A stretch of DNA of 64,000 nucleotides. It comes from Candidatus Synoicihabitans palmerolidicus. Its GTDB lineage: Bacteria > Verrucomicrobiota > Verrucomicrobiia > Opitutales > Opitutaceae. Shown piece by piece: positions 42,758-54,307 of this stretch (the stretch's first letter is position 1; every line of letters starts with the position of its first letter). The notes below the pieces were generated by a model. The model had not been told where the DNA came from. It was given only the letters and a program-made list of their open reading frames with translations, and did not search any database. Location of the stretch: positions 2,121,001-2,185,000 of the forward strand of contig JAGGDC010000001.1 of NCBI GenBank assembly GCA_020809425.1, in the 5' to 3' direction. Both the position numbers and the translations under genes were made by a program.

Positions 42758-43347
42758 TTAACGGGCACCGCGACCGAGTAAAGCCACGAATATGGTGGCG
42801 AGCAGAATCTTGCAGTCGAGCCAGAGATTCCATTGGTCGATATAAGCGAGGTCTAAACGGACCCAGTCGGGAAAATCAACGAGATCGCTGCGCCCGCTTA
42901 TTTGCCAAAGTCCGGTCATGCCGGGTTTGACGCTGAGACGTCGGCGGTCGGAGCTGGCGGCCATGGCGGCAACCTCTTCGACCGGGAGAGGCCGGGTGAC
43001 CGATCAGGCTCATTTCTCCGCGCAATACGTTCCAGAGTTGCGGTAGTTCATCCAAACTGTGACGGCGCAGAAAGCGACCAAGGGAGGGCACGCGGAGATC
43101 ATCGCGGAGTTTGAAGACGGGACCGGAGATTTCATTTTGCGCGGCGAGGGTGGATTGTTCGGACTCGGCGCCTATCTGCATGGAGCGAAATTTGAGCATG
43201 GTGAACGGTCGGGCGTTGCGGCCGCCACGGGGTTGGTGAAACAAAATCGGTCCGCGAGAAGTGAGTTTGATGACTAGGGCGATGAGCACGATGAGCGGCG
43301 AAACCACAATCAGGAGGAGTGCGGGCGGAGGCGTGCTATGTTAAGTA
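42758..43347 (-). pseudogene. Bacterial sugar transferase (polyprenyl-phosphate phosphoglycosyltransferase), truncated
   Basis: Monotopic enzyme of the WcaJ/PglC superfamily that starts glycan repeat units by moving a sugar phosphate to undecaprenyl phosphate. Seen are the hydrophobic hairpin VVSPLIVLIALVIKLTSRGP, PRGGRNARPFTMLKFRSM (Lys-Phe-Arg-Ser-Met motif), RRHSLDELPQLWNVLRGEMS (catalytic Asp-Glu pair) and SLIGHP. A one-base shift near 43000 separates the last piece (PGMTGLWQISGRSDLVDFPD to LGRGAR). The 5' end, including any membrane-spanning N-terminal region, is cut by IS-A copy 4 at 43348. It would have been the initiating enzyme of the glycan cluster. Confidence 0.86.
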
Positions 43348-45165
43348 GAGCGTGTCCCACAAGCGCAAGAGGTTGGAGAAGAGGAGGTAGCGTAAAAATA
43401 AAGAGGCCGAAACTGGGAGGATTTCCTGGTTTCGGCACAAAAACGGCGTGTGTAATTTGGTGTGAACAATACTACCGAAGCCGTCGCCCCGGAAGTTGCC
43501 CTGCAAACCTGGCTGCGTCCAGACCTGACTCCGGTCGGACCCAACAAAGATTACGCCGCGTTTCGCGATCAACTGGCGGGGTTCGACCAGTTGCTGGCCA
43601 ACAGTCACTTGGAAGCGATGGCCGTGGACTTTGCCCGGGAAAACTGGCGGGGCGACGACGTGACCGGGTTGCCGCGACACCTGCAGTTCGCGCGCAAGGC
43701 GCGGCGGGTGCAGGTATTGCGCATGATGCTCGGGAAAATCAGCTTGCGTAAACTTTCCCTGAGCATCGCCTCCAGCGATCTGTTGGCCGACTTTTGCGGA
43801 GCGCGCCGGATCGACGGCATCAAGGGGGTCTCCCAAAGAAAGCGTGCGGGAGCGTGCGTCCAAATGCTTCACCGCCGGGCAGGTGCGCAGGATGAGCCAA
43901 GTCTTTATCGAGATGTGCGGTGAGGCGGACCGGGCGAGCGAACGGGGACTGGCTACGGCGCAGCCGATGGATACGTGCCCTGGTGGACTCGACCTGCCTG
44001 CAGGCCAACATCCATTTCTCGGTCGACTGGGTGCTCTTTCGCGACCCCCTGCTCAAGGCGGTGAAACTGCTCCGTGCAGCGGGGTTGCGGGGTCGGATGC
44101 CGAACGAGCCGCCAGTCTTTGCCAAGCAGATGAATCGGTGGTGCATCGCGATGACCCACAGCCCGACGGCGCCGCGATGCGAAGCGGGCCCGCAAGGGCG
44201 TGCTCCGCCAGATGAAACGCCTGCTGCGCACCATCGGCGAGCACGCCCGCCGCCACCGCGACCACCTCGCCGCCGACTACGCCCGGACCCGCTTCAGTGA
44301 GCGCCAGGCCATCCGCATCATTGCGCGCATCGACGCCATGCTCGAGCAACTGCCGGCCGCGATCAAACAGGCCCACGAACGCATCATCGGCGCGCGACCA
44401 GTGCCCAACGCCGAGAAGATCCTCAGCGTCTACGAACCCGACGTGCAGACCGTGGTCCGGGGCAAGGCGTCCGGCGAGGTCGAGTTTGGCAACACCCTCA
44501 TGATCAGTGAGAACGTGACGGGGTTGATCACCGATTGGCAGTTGTATCAGGGAATGGCTCCGGCCGAATGGCGTCAGTTCGACCAGAGCCTCGAGCGCCA
44601 GAATCAGTTCGACCTGAGCACCCCGATCAAAGCGGCGAGCACCGACCGAGGCTTCTCGACCAAACGGCTGTGCCAACGCTTGGCCGAAGCCGACATTTAT
44701 GACGCCACTTGCCCCCGCCATCCGCAGCTGCTGCAACGGCGCATGCAGGAGCCGCAGTTCGTGGCGCTCCAACATCGCCGGGCTTCGACGGAGGCCCGCA
44801 TCCCCATCATCAAGCAACGCCAAGGCAAGCGATTGAGTGCCAGAGGCTTCACGAATCGCTACCTGACGGTAGCCTGGAGCATCCTCGGGCACAACCTGTG
44901 GCTCATCGCCCGACTGCTGGCCGACCAACCACCGCAGGCAGGCCCAAGCCGCCTAAAACCACCAAGCCTACTCCAACGATGAACAATAAACCGGCTGCCG
45001 GAGGTTCCCTCATGGAAACGATCCAGGCCCTGACTGCTGCGACACTGCAATTTAGCCATTAAATTGCATCTGCGCGCGCCTACATCCGCCATTGGTAGCC
45101 GGAAATCCGCTCAAAAATCGGCTTTCCTGCCCCCCTTCCAAAATCAGGGTAAATGGGACACGCTC
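43348..45165 (+). mobile_element. IS-A element, copy 4, inserted in an IS30 copy or its border
   Basis: 1818 bp, both terminal repeats intact (GAGCGTGTCCCA). The left flank is the truncated sugar transferase and the right flank is the interior of an IS30 transposase, which has lost its first part. There is no target duplication, so sequence was deleted around the insertion. Confidence 0.87.
43462..44960 (+). pseudogene. IS-A transposase, copy 4
   Basis: The N-terminal ORF (43462-43923) crosses the five-G site in the same wrong frame as the other copies. Indels near 43979, 44045 (deletion of part of FRDVSRHPLLK) and 44163 break the middle. From ATG-less frame 44200 the catalytic C-terminus is open and keeps Asp (STDRGF) and Glu (STEARI), ending near 44980 after an extra four bases close to the normal stop. 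Not translatable as one protein. Confidence 0.8.
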
Positions 45166-46026
45166 CACCTACCGCGGCATGGATGCGCAGACTCGCGCTT
45201 GCCGTCGGCCCAAGTGCGCTGTGCGCAATAAAGTCGCCGACACGCCCGCCTTGCGCGACGAGGTGCTGGCCCTGTTTGCCACCGGCGCGCTACGCCCAAG
45301 CAAATCGAAGTCGCCTTGAGACGACGTCATGGCCTTGATCTGACCCGACGCGTGAGCCACGAAACCATCTACGACTTCATCTACGTCCACTCCAAAGGCT
45401 CGGTTAAGAAGGAGTTGATCGCTTATTTGCGGCGCAAGAAGCCCCGGCGCAGTCCCGCCCCCCGCGCCAAGGGCAAGCTCTCGGGCCAGTTGCCGGGCGC
45501 GATCAATATCGGCGAGCGACCCGCTGAGGTAGAGCGCCGGGAGGTGCCCGAACACTGGGAGGCCGACTTGGTCATGGGTGCGGGCAATCACACCGCCATT
45601 TTGGTCATCACAGAACGGGTCTCCCGCTACGTGATGATCGTCCCGTTGGGCGGCGCCAAAGACGCAATCAGCGTCGCCCACGCTCTCATCCGGGCCTTCA
45701 AACGCCTGCCCGCCCACCTGCGCAAGACCCTCACCTACGACAACGGCCGCGAAATGGCCCAACATGCCGCCTTCTCCCTTGCCACAAAAGTGGCGGTCTA
45801 CTTCTGCAATCCACACAGCCCTTGGCAGCGCGGTGCGGTCGCGAATATCAACGGTCTGATCCGGGAATACTTCCCTAAAGGCATCGACTTTAACACCGTC
45901 ACCAAAGGCCAAATCGCCAAAGCGGAGTGGCTACTCAACAATCGCCCTCGCATCGGGCTCGACGGACAGTCTCCCGCTGAAGTCTTTCATGCTATTATAC
46001 AAAAGGACTGTGCACTAGCCGCTTAA
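45166..46026 (+). pseudogene. IS30 transposase, copy 2, N-terminus replaced by IS-A copy 4
   Basis: Begins inside the transposase at YRGMDAQTRACRRPKC. A 2-bp insertion near 45290 breaks the frame (GCGCTACGCC), after which RRRHGLDLTRRVSHETIYDF to the stop 46024-46026 is open. It carries the same RGAVANINGL as copy 1, so the catalytic Glu is Ala here too. The C-terminal end differs slightly (QKDCALAA). Confidence 0.83.
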
Positions 46027-46032
46027 CGCCGC

Positions 46033-46195
46033 CCTCCCCTAAAGGCATTGACTGTAACACCGTCACCAAAGGCCAAATCGCCAAAGCGAAGTGGCGACTC
46101 AATAATTGCTCTCGCATCGTGCTCGACGGACAGTCTCCCGCTGAAGTCTTTCATGCTATTACACAAAAAACCTGTGCACTAGCCGCTTGACGCCG
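46033..46195 (+). mobile_element. Third IS30 fragment, last 160 bp only
   Basis: Starting at CCCTAAAGGCATTGACTGTA, this repeats the end of the IS30 transposase and its right terminal sequence (CCTGTGCACTAGCCGCTTGA) with about a dozen substitutions relative to the adjacent copy 2. Because it is diverged it is the remnant of a different, older copy, not a fresh tandem duplication. Confidence 0.85.
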
Positions 46196-46222
46196 CCCCT
46201 TCTACTGCTTATTATATAAAAT

Positions 46223-47667
46223 AAGGAGGCCCAATTTCGCCTCCCAGGTGCTCGCGGCGGCGGTGCGCACGTTGCCGGGCCATTGGCAGGAACGCTTCGG
46301 CTATCGGCCGCTGCTAACCGAGACCTTCACCGAGACCTTCACCGAGACCTTCACCGACCCGGAGGCCTACCAAGGCACGTGCTACAAGGCCTCCGCGTGG
46401 GAGCCGGTCGGGACCAGCCAGGGTTACGAACGGCACCGAGGCGACTTTTATCGCGAGCACGGCAAACCCAAGCACCTGTGGCTGCTGCACCCCTCGGCCA
46501 AGGCCCTGCTGAGCGCCCCCGACCCCGCTTTGCCCGAGGACTGCCGGGCGGGACTGCGCCGCGCGCGCGCCGGCACCCTGCCGCTCAAAAACGGCCAGTT
46601 GCCCTCTCTGTTGGAGGCCCTGTGCGGCGTGCCCGATCCGCGCGCCAAAAACACCCGCTTCAAGATCGGTCCGGTTCTTGGCCTCGTGGCGCTCGCGCTG
46701 CTGGCCGGCCGGCGCGACATCGCGTCGATCGCTCGTATGGCCAACCTGCTCGACCAAGACCAGCGCTTCGCCCTGGCCCTGCCCCGTGAGGCCGGCACAA
46801 AGGTCCGCCTGGCCCCCTGTTACAGCGTGTTTTACGACGTGCTCACCCGGCTCGATCCGGAGGCCTTTGCCCAGGCCCTCAACCGCTGGCTCACAGTCCA
46901 CGCCGGTGCCCTGCCCGGAGCGCTCGCCCTGGACGGAAAGTTTATCCGCGACGCGGTCGGGGTGCTCAGCCTGGTCGAGGCCGACACCGGCGCGCCGGTC
47001 GCCCTGGCCATCGTCGATCAAAAGGAAAACACTCCGCGCAGTGAACAGGCCCGCGCCGGTGAGGTGTTGGCCGCCGCGTCGTTGGACGAGCAGATCGTCA
47101 CACCGGCGACGCCTTGCACGCCACCCGCGAGCAGGCCCGCACCATCGTGGAAAAAGGCGGCGAGTATGTGCCCCAGATCAAAGGCAACCAACCCCAGCTG
47201 AGCGCGCTGGTCCGGCGCGCCCGGACCGTTCCACCCCCTTTTTTGAGCTGACCGATCCGAGTCGGGGCCACGTGACCACCTGGCGGGTGTCCGTGGTGGT
47301 GGCCACGCCCTCGCAAGCCGACTACCCCGGGCTGCGCAGCCTGGTGCTCGTGGACAAAACCACGGTGCGAAAACGCGACCTCACCGAAAGTTGCGAGCAA
47401 CGCGCCTACGCCAGCAGCCTGGCACCCGCAGAACGCAGCCCTGCGCAAATGCTCGCCTTGATCCGCGGGCACTGGGGTGGAGTGGAGATCCGCAACCACT
47501 GGCGCCGCGACGCCTGCTGGCGCGAAGACCACTCGCGTACCCGCAACGTCAACGCCCCCCTGGCCAACCTCGCCCAACACTGGCCCGAGCGGCCCCTGCC
47601 GCACGTCTTCGAATCCTGCCAACATTCCACGCATATTTCCCTGCGCGCCATCCGTTCCCATTCCTAA
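46223..47667 (+). pseudogene. ISAs1-type transposase with N-terminal DUF4338-like region, broken
   Basis: The frame FASQVLAAAVRTLPGHWQER is followed by FGYRPLLTETF, GTCYKASAWEPVGTSQGY and GKPKHLWLLHP, the DUF4338-like head of some ISAs1 transposases. Then DPRAKNTRFKIGPVLGLVAL, the DDE_Tnp_ISAs1 start, and LDGKFIRDAVGVLSLV with the first catalytic Asp. A shift near 47095 and another near 47235 precede the C-terminal part (LTESCEQRAYASSL, IRNHWRRDACWREDHSRTRN), which carries the last acidic motif and ends at 47667. The left end of the element is not identifiable, and its right side abuts the IS110 gene within 12 bp. Confidence 0.8.
46320..46355 (+). repeat. Three tandem copies of a 12-bp unit in the ISAs1-like gene
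   Basis: GAGACCTTCACC repeated three times, coding for (Glu-Thr-Phe-Thr)3. In-frame expansion; related transposases normally have one ETF at this place. Confidence 0.9.
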
Positions 47668-47678
47668 AACAAAAGACC

Positions 47679-48587
47679 ATGGTGGATATCGCCAAAGATC
47701 GTCTCGACTACACCGTCGATATACTCGCTGTGCCCACGTCGAGAACACCCACCGAGGCCACCGAGTCTTGATCAAGCACCTCCAGAGCCTGCCCAATGCC
47801 CGGGTCGTATGCGAAGCGACTGGCGGCTATGAGCGTGCCATTGTCGCCGCATTGCTCTTGGCCCAGATCCAAGTCTGCGTGGTCAATCCAGGGCGTGTGC
47901 GCGCCTTTGCCCGCGCCGCCGGCTTTGCTCGCCAAGACCGACCCACTCGACGCTAAACTGTTGCGCCGCTTTGGGTTACAAATGAAGCCACGCCTGCACC
48001 GGGCCCTCGACGAAGCGGCCGCTACCTTGCGTAAGCTGCTCGACTATCGCCGGCAGATCAGTGATCACCTCGTCGCCACAGGCAACCGGTGCGAGTTGGC
48101 TGGACGCATTTTGCGTGAACGTCTTGAGATCCTGCGGGCGCTTTTAGCCACCGAGCTCGAACAAACCGATGCGCTGATTAAAACGCACATCCACGAGGAC
48201 GACAGTCTACGCACCAAAGCCGCTCGACTGCGCGAACACCAAGGCGCAGGACCCGTGCTCGCGGCCACCCTGCTCGCCTACGTGCCTGAACTCGGAAAAA
48301 CCGAATCGGGCCAACTCGCCGCTCTGATCGGTGTGGCCCCGTTCGCCCACGACAGCGGGCGGCGACATCGTTGCCGACATGTGCGCGGCGGGCGTCATTC
48401 CGTGCGCCAGGTCCTCTACATGGCGGCGGTCTCTGCCATCCGATGTAACCCTGTCATGCGCGCATTCTATCGGCGCCTCGTTGAGGCTGGGAAACTGAAG
48501 CAAGTAGCCCTTATTGCGGTCATGCGCCAAATGCTACATGCTTTCAATCTATTGGCCGCTAATCCCAACTTTGTCCTTGTTCGCTAA
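47679..48587 (+). pseudogene. IS110-family (RuvC-like DEDD) transposase, frameshifted
   Basis: ATG 47679 gives MVDIAKDRLDYTVDIL with the first Asp of the DEDD site. A shift near 47760 leads to RVVCEATGGYERAIVAALLL (Glu) and VNPGRVRAFARAAG. A second shift near 47925 leads to AKTDPLDAKLLRRFGLQ (Asp pair). The C-terminal Tnp_20 domain (REHQGAGPVLAATLLAYVPE; ALIGVAPFAHDSGRRHR) is open to 48587. About 300 residues when joined. Only 11 bp separate it from the ISAs1-like gene upstream and 16 bp from IS630 downstream, so the non-coding ends that hold the guide (bridge) RNA in this family are absent. Confidence 0.85.
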
Positions 48588-48603
48588 CACCGCTGCTTCT
48601 GTA

Positions 48604-49772
<1,169 letters not shown>

Positions 49773-49790
49773 TACGTGATACTAGGCCAA

Positions 49791-51386
49791 TCAACGCACG
49801 ATCAAGCTCTCGCCGGTCATCTCCACAGGTTTGGGCAGACCCATGAGGTCGAGTACGGTCGGCGCGATGTCGCCCAGCCGGCCTCCCTCACGCATCTTCG
49901 TGCCTTCCTTCGTGAAGCCTTCTCCTACCACCAACAACTCCACCAGATTCAACGTGTGTGCCGTGTGCGGTCCTTTGGTATCCGAATTCCACATTTGCTC
50001 ACAGTTGCCGTGATCCGCCGTCACAATGGCTTTGCCTCCTACCGATTTGAGCGCTTCCAGCAACTCCGCCACCCCCTTGTCAGTCGTCTCGACCGCTTTG
50101 ACCACCGCCTCAAGATTTCCGGTATGACCAACCATGTCGGGGTTGGCAAAGTTGACCACTACCAGTCCGTATTTGCCGGAAAGAATCGCCTCCTTGGCAA
50201 AAGCCGTCACTTCGCGAGCCGACATTTCCGGCTGTTGATCATAGGTCGGAACCTTAGGGCTGGCGGGACAAGCTCGATCTTCCCCGGGAAAGGGTTCCGC
50301 CCGATAATTGTTAAAGAAAAACGTCACATGGGGATTCTTCTCAGTCTCCGCACAGCGGAACTGCCCGATCCCGGCATTCGCCACCACTTCTCCGAGGATC
50401 TTTTTCAATTTCTCCGGCTTGGGGGAGACAACGTTCACGGGCAATCCCTTCTCATATTCCGTCATCGTCGCATAGTAGAGATCGAGTTTTACCCCGCGCT
50501 CGAACCCGTCAAAATAGTCCAGCACAAATGCCTTGGTAATTTCCCGCGGCCGGTCTCCTCGATAATTGTAAAACAATACCACGTCCCCGTCTTTGAAGGT
50601 GGCCAAAGGCTCTCCTGCTTCGTCCACAATTGCCGTCGGAGCGACAAATTCGTCACCCGTCTGGCTGCTACTCAAGGGAGCATCATAATAGTGTTGCACA
50701 GCCTGCTCCGCCGAAGCGGCCGTCGCCACCACCGCTTTGCCGGTCAATAAATCGTAAGCCTTCTGCACCCGCTCCCAGCGGTTATCGCGGTCCATACTCC
50801 AGAAGCGACCACACACCGAAGCTATCGTGCCCACTCCGATTTCAGCACACTTCGCATCCACCGCGCGGACATAAGCCAACCCACTGGTTGGCGGTGTATC
50901 CCGCCCGTCCGTGAACGCGTGGATAAATACTTCGCCTACGCCTTCTTCTTTGGCTTGGGCCAAAATTCCATACAGGTGCTCCAACATTCCGTGCACGCCC
51001 GCATCGGAAACGATGCCCATGACATGCAATCGTCCCCCCGCTTTCACCCTCTCCAAAATCGAGTGCCACACGGCGTTGGTCGCGAGTCGTTTCTCTAAAA
51101 ACAGCTTATTCAAACGCACCAATTCCTGATCCACGATCCGACCCGCACCGATGTTTTCGTGACCCACCTCACTGTTGCCCATCACCCGGTCGGGTAACCC
51201 CACATCAAGTCCGGACGCGCGGATCAACGCCTTCGGACTCGAAGTCTGCAAGGCCGCATCACACGGCGTATCGGCAACTTCGACCGCATTAGTCGCATTG
51301 GTGGCGGGATCGGGGTTCTTACCCCAACCGTCGCGAATTACTAACAGGACCGGCTTACGGGATTCGGTAGACATGGCGTTCGACAT
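49791..51386 (-). CDS. gpmI: 2,3-bisphosphoglycerate-independent phosphoglycerate mutase
   Basis: 531 residues, complete. A dimanganese glycolytic enzyme that interconverts 3- and 2-phosphoglycerate in the cytoplasm. KPVLLVIRDGWGKNPDP carries the first metal Asp. MGNSEVGHENIGAGR has the phosphoserine nucleophile (about Ser72). FTDGRDTPPTSGL, NYRGDRPREI and the C-terminal NFANPDMVGHTGN and VTADHGNCEQM supply the remaining metal ligands. A second start (MSTESRKP, 51374) is equally possible. The IS630 element begins 18 bp after its stop but leaves it untouched. Confidence 0.97.
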   Translation of the reverse strand: MSNAMSTESRKPVLLVIRDGWGKNPDPATNATNAVEVADTPCDAALQTSSPKALIRASGLDVGLPDRVMGNSEVGHENIGAGRIVDQELVRLNKLFLEKRLATNAVWHSILERVKAGGRLHVMGIVSDAGVHGMLEHLYGILAQAKEEGVGEVFIHAFTDGRDTPPTSGLAYVRAVDAKCAEIGVGTIASVCGRFWSMDRDNRWERVQKAYDLLTGKAVVATAASAEQAVQHYYDAPLSSSQTGDEFVAPTAIVDEAGEPLATFKDGDVVLFYNYRGDRPREITKAFVLDYFDGFERGVKLDLYYATMTEYEKGLPVNVVSPKPEKLKKILGEVVANAGIGQFRCAETEKNPHVTFFFNNYRAEPFPGEDRACPASPKVPTYDQQPEMSAREVTAFAKEAILSGKYGLVVVNFANPDMVGHTGNLEAVVKAVETTDKGVAELLEALKSVGGKAIVTADHGNCEQMWNSDTKGPHTAHTLNLVELLVVGEGFTKEGTKMREGGRLGDIAPTVLDLMGLPKPVEMTGESLIVR

Positions 51387-51494
51387 TCAGTCTCCAGCGA
51401 GCCCGTTCCCGGCCGCATCGTCAAAACCCAAACTCAGCCAGCCCTCAAAAGGAACCCACGCTTATTTGGCAGGAAAGGTGCTCAACTCTCACCC

Positions 51495-51809
51495 ATGACT
51501 TTAGTCATTCGCGACCAGCTCACGTGTCCCCCCACTTGGTGCGCGTCATTCCGTGATCTTACCCTCTATTGCCACACATTCCTTCCCCTCGAGACCGTAC
51601 TGGAGTCCGAAGACGCCGATCTCTACTACCAATGGATAACACCTCGGGGAGGTATGGATTTCATTGAAGACATCGTCCGCCCCGGTTCCGAACCAGGTCT
51701 CCACCTTGATTTGGAACACCGTTTCCCTTGCACTCTCGTGACCGATCGGATCGCACCCGAAAACCTGTCTACCCTCTTGAATCACATCAAAGGCCGCTTG
51801 GCCGACTGA
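51495..51809 (+). CDS. Small hypothetical protein, 104 aa
   Basis: Open from ATG 51495 to TGA. MTLVIRDQLTCPPTWCASFR starts a short mixed alpha/beta protein with two aromatic-rich strands (DLYYQWITPRGGMDFIEDIV) and a C-terminal helix (ENLSTLLNHIKGRL). There is no signal peptide or membrane helix. Divergent from gpmI (108-bp gap) and convergent with the kinase fragment. Intact, with codon use like its neighbours, but I recognise no family. Confidence 0.55.
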   Translation: MTLVIRDQLTCPPTWCASFRDLTLYCHTFLPLETVLESEDADLYYQWITPRGGMDFIEDIVRPGSEPGLHLDLEHRFPCTLVTDRIAPENLSTLLNHIKGRLAD

Positions 51810-51825
51810 TCCATCATTTCTCCGC

Positions 51826-52479
51826 TCACGGCTCCGTTCCTCGGCCAAACGCCTCTTGCAGAATTTTCCTCAACTCCGGCAATTTGTAAGGTTTCGCCAC
51901 CATTCCCCAAAAACCGTGACCGGTATAATCCGCCAAAATTGGGTCACTGGAATACCCGCTGGAAACCACTACCCGCACCTCTGGATCAATTTCCTTCAAC
52001 AACGGCAATGAGGCCTTCCCCCCCATTCGCCCAGGCACCGTCAAATCCGTTATCACCAACTCGAACGGCGTCCCCTTCATGTGAGCGAGCCGAAACGCTT
52101 CCACCATCGCTTCTCCATCCGCCGTCGAAACCACTTCCATCCCCAAGCGGCGCAATAAACTCGCCGTCATCTCCCGGATAGAATCATCGTCGTCCATAAA
52201 GAGTACGCGGTGGCCTTTGGATATCGCTTCCGACTGCTCCGTCCGCTCCGGAGTCGGTTCCTCTGCTTCCGCCACCGGCAACCAGATTCTGAAAGTGGTA
52301 CCGTGTCCAATTCTCGACTCCACATCAATCAATCCTTGGTGTTTGCGCACGATCGAGTAAGCCGCCGACAGGCCTAACCCGCTTCCGGTTTGCTTGGTCG
52401 AGAAATATGGGTCAAAAATCATGCTGAGATGCTCGGGTTTAATTCCCACTCCGGTATCGGCAATTTCAATGCGTAGGTA
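51826..52479 (-). pseudogene. Hybrid histidine kinase, C-terminal fragment (ATPase end plus receiver)
   Basis: The surviving frame begins at the IS-A copy 5 border with LRIEIADTGVGIKPEHL (G1 box of the HATPase) and continues STKQTGSGLGLSAAYSIVRK (G2 box) and TTFRIWLPV. After a linker there is a receiver domain: VLFMDDDDSIREM (acidic pocket), ELVITDLTVPGRMGG (phospho-acceptor Asp) and VVVSSGYSSD, ending with the Lys in VAKPYKLPEL. Sensor, dimerisation and most of the ATPase domains are lost on the far side of the IS. The frame is clean, so truncation by the IS is the only damage. Confidence 0.83.
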
Positions 52480-54307
52480 GAGCGTGTCCCATTTACCCTG
52501 ATTTTGGAAGGGGGGCAGGAAAGCCTATTTTTTGAACGAATTTCCGACTACCAATGGCGGATTGAGGCGCGCGCAAATGCAATTTAATGGCTAAATTGCA
52601 GTGTCGCAGCAGTCAGTGCCTGGATCGTTTCCATGAGGGAACCTCCGGCAGCCGGTTGATTGTTCATCGTTGGAGTAGGCTTGGTGGTTTTAGGCGGCTT
52701 GGGCCTGCGGTGGTTGGTCGGCCAGCAGTCGGGCGATGAGCCACAGGTTGTGACCGAGGATGCTCCAGGCTACCGTCAGGTAGCGATTCGTGAAGCCTCT
52801 GGCACTCAATCGCTTGTCTTGGCGTTGCTTGATGATGGCGATGCGGGCTTCCGTCGAAGCCCGGCGATGTTGGAGCGCCACGAACTGCGGCTCCTGCATG
52901 CGCCGTTGCAGTTGCTGCGGATCGCGGGGGCAAGTGGCGTCATAAATGTCGGCTTCGGCCAAGCGTTCGCACAGCCGTTTGGTCGAGAAGCCTCGGTCGG
53001 TGCTCGCCGCTTTGATCGGGGTGCTCAGGTCGAACTGATTCTAGTGCTCGAGGCTCTGGTCGAACTGACGCCATGCGGCCGGAGCCATTCCCTCCCTGAT
53101 ACAACTGCCAATCGGTGATCAACCCCGTCACGTTCTCACTGATCATGAGGGTGTAGCCAAACTCGACCTCGCCGGACGCCTTGCCCCGGACCACGGTCTG
53201 CACGTCGGGTTCGTAGACGCGGAGGATCTTCTCGGCGTTGGGCACTGGTCGCGCGCCGATGATGCGTTCGTGGGCCTGTTTGATCGCGGCCGGCAGTTGC
53301 TCGAGCCTGGCGTCGATGCGCGCAATGATGCGGATGGCCTGGCGCTCACTGAAGCGGGTCCGGGCGTAGTCGGCGGCGAGGTGGTCGCGGTGGCGGCGGG
53401 CGTGCTCGCCGATGGTGCGCAGCAGGCGTTTCATCTGGCGGAGCACGCCCTTGCGGGCCCGCTTCGCATCGCGGCGCCGTCGGCTGTGGGTCATCGCGAT
53501 GCACCACCGATTCATCTGCTTGGCAAAGACTGGCGGCTCGTTCGGCATCCGACCCCGCAACCCCGCTGCACGGAGCAGTTTCACCGCCTTGAGCAGGGGG
53601 TGCGGCTCACGTCGCGAAAGAGCACCCAGTCGACCGGAAAATGGATGTTGGCCTGCAGGCAGGTCGAGTCCACCAGGCACGTATCCATCGGCTGCGCCGC
53701 AGCCAGTCCCAGTTCGCTCGCCCGGTCCGCCTCACCGCACATCTCGATAAAGACTTGGCTCATCCTGCGCACCTGCCCGGCGGTGAAGCATTTGGACGCA
53801 CGCTCCCGCACGCTTTCTTTGGGAGACTCCCTTGATGCCGTCGATCCGGCGCGCTCAGCAAAAGTCGGCCAACAGATCGCTGGAGGCGATGCTCAGGGAA
53901 AGTTTACGCAAGCTGATTTTCCCGAGCATCATGCGCAATACCTGCACCCGCCGCGCCTTGCGCGCGAACTGCAGGTGTCGCGGCAACCCGGACACGTCGT
54001 CGCCCCGCCAGTTTTCCCGGACAAAGTCCACGGCCATCGCTTCCAAGTGACTGTTGGCCAGCAACTGGTCGAGCCCCGCCAGTGGATCGCGAAACGCGGC
54101 GTAATTTTTGTTGGGTCCGATCGGAGTCAGGTCTGGACGCAGCCAGGTTTTCAGGGCAACTTCCGGGGCGACGGCTTCGGTAGTATTGTTCACACCAAAT
54201 TATACACGCCGTTTTTGTGCCGAAACCAGGAAATTATCCCGGTTTCGGCCTCTTCATTTTTACGCTACCTCCTCTTCTCCAACCTCTTGCGCTTGTTGGG
54301 CACGCTC
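52480..54307 (-). mobile_element. IS-A element, copy 5, reverse orientation
   Basis: 1828 bp, with GAGCGTGTCCCATTTACCC at 52480 (right end) and the left end at 54307 reading GAGCGTGCCCAACAAGCGC, one substitution in the terminal repeat. Flanks are the truncated kinase and the truncated YfhO-like gene. No target duplication is obvious, so the element probably bridges a deletion. Confidence 0.87.
52690..54193 (-). pseudogene. IS-A transposase, copy 5
   Basis: The N-terminal ORF (GTG 54193) is stopped at 53855 by a GGA to TGA change in ADFCGARR. The G run is interrupted (GGGAG) but still puts the next part out of frame. Further indels near 53600 and 53095 break the body. All three catalytic motifs can be found in separate frames (VDSTCLQANIHFPVD, TDRGF, TEARI). 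The most mutated of the full-length copies. Confidence 0.8.

Noticed and set aside
53096-53118. Residues PDTTANR on the plus strand matching the IS4 transposase
   Set aside because: The stretch is a chance reading antisense to the IS-A sequence TDWQLYQG; surrounding sequence has no IS4 similarity.
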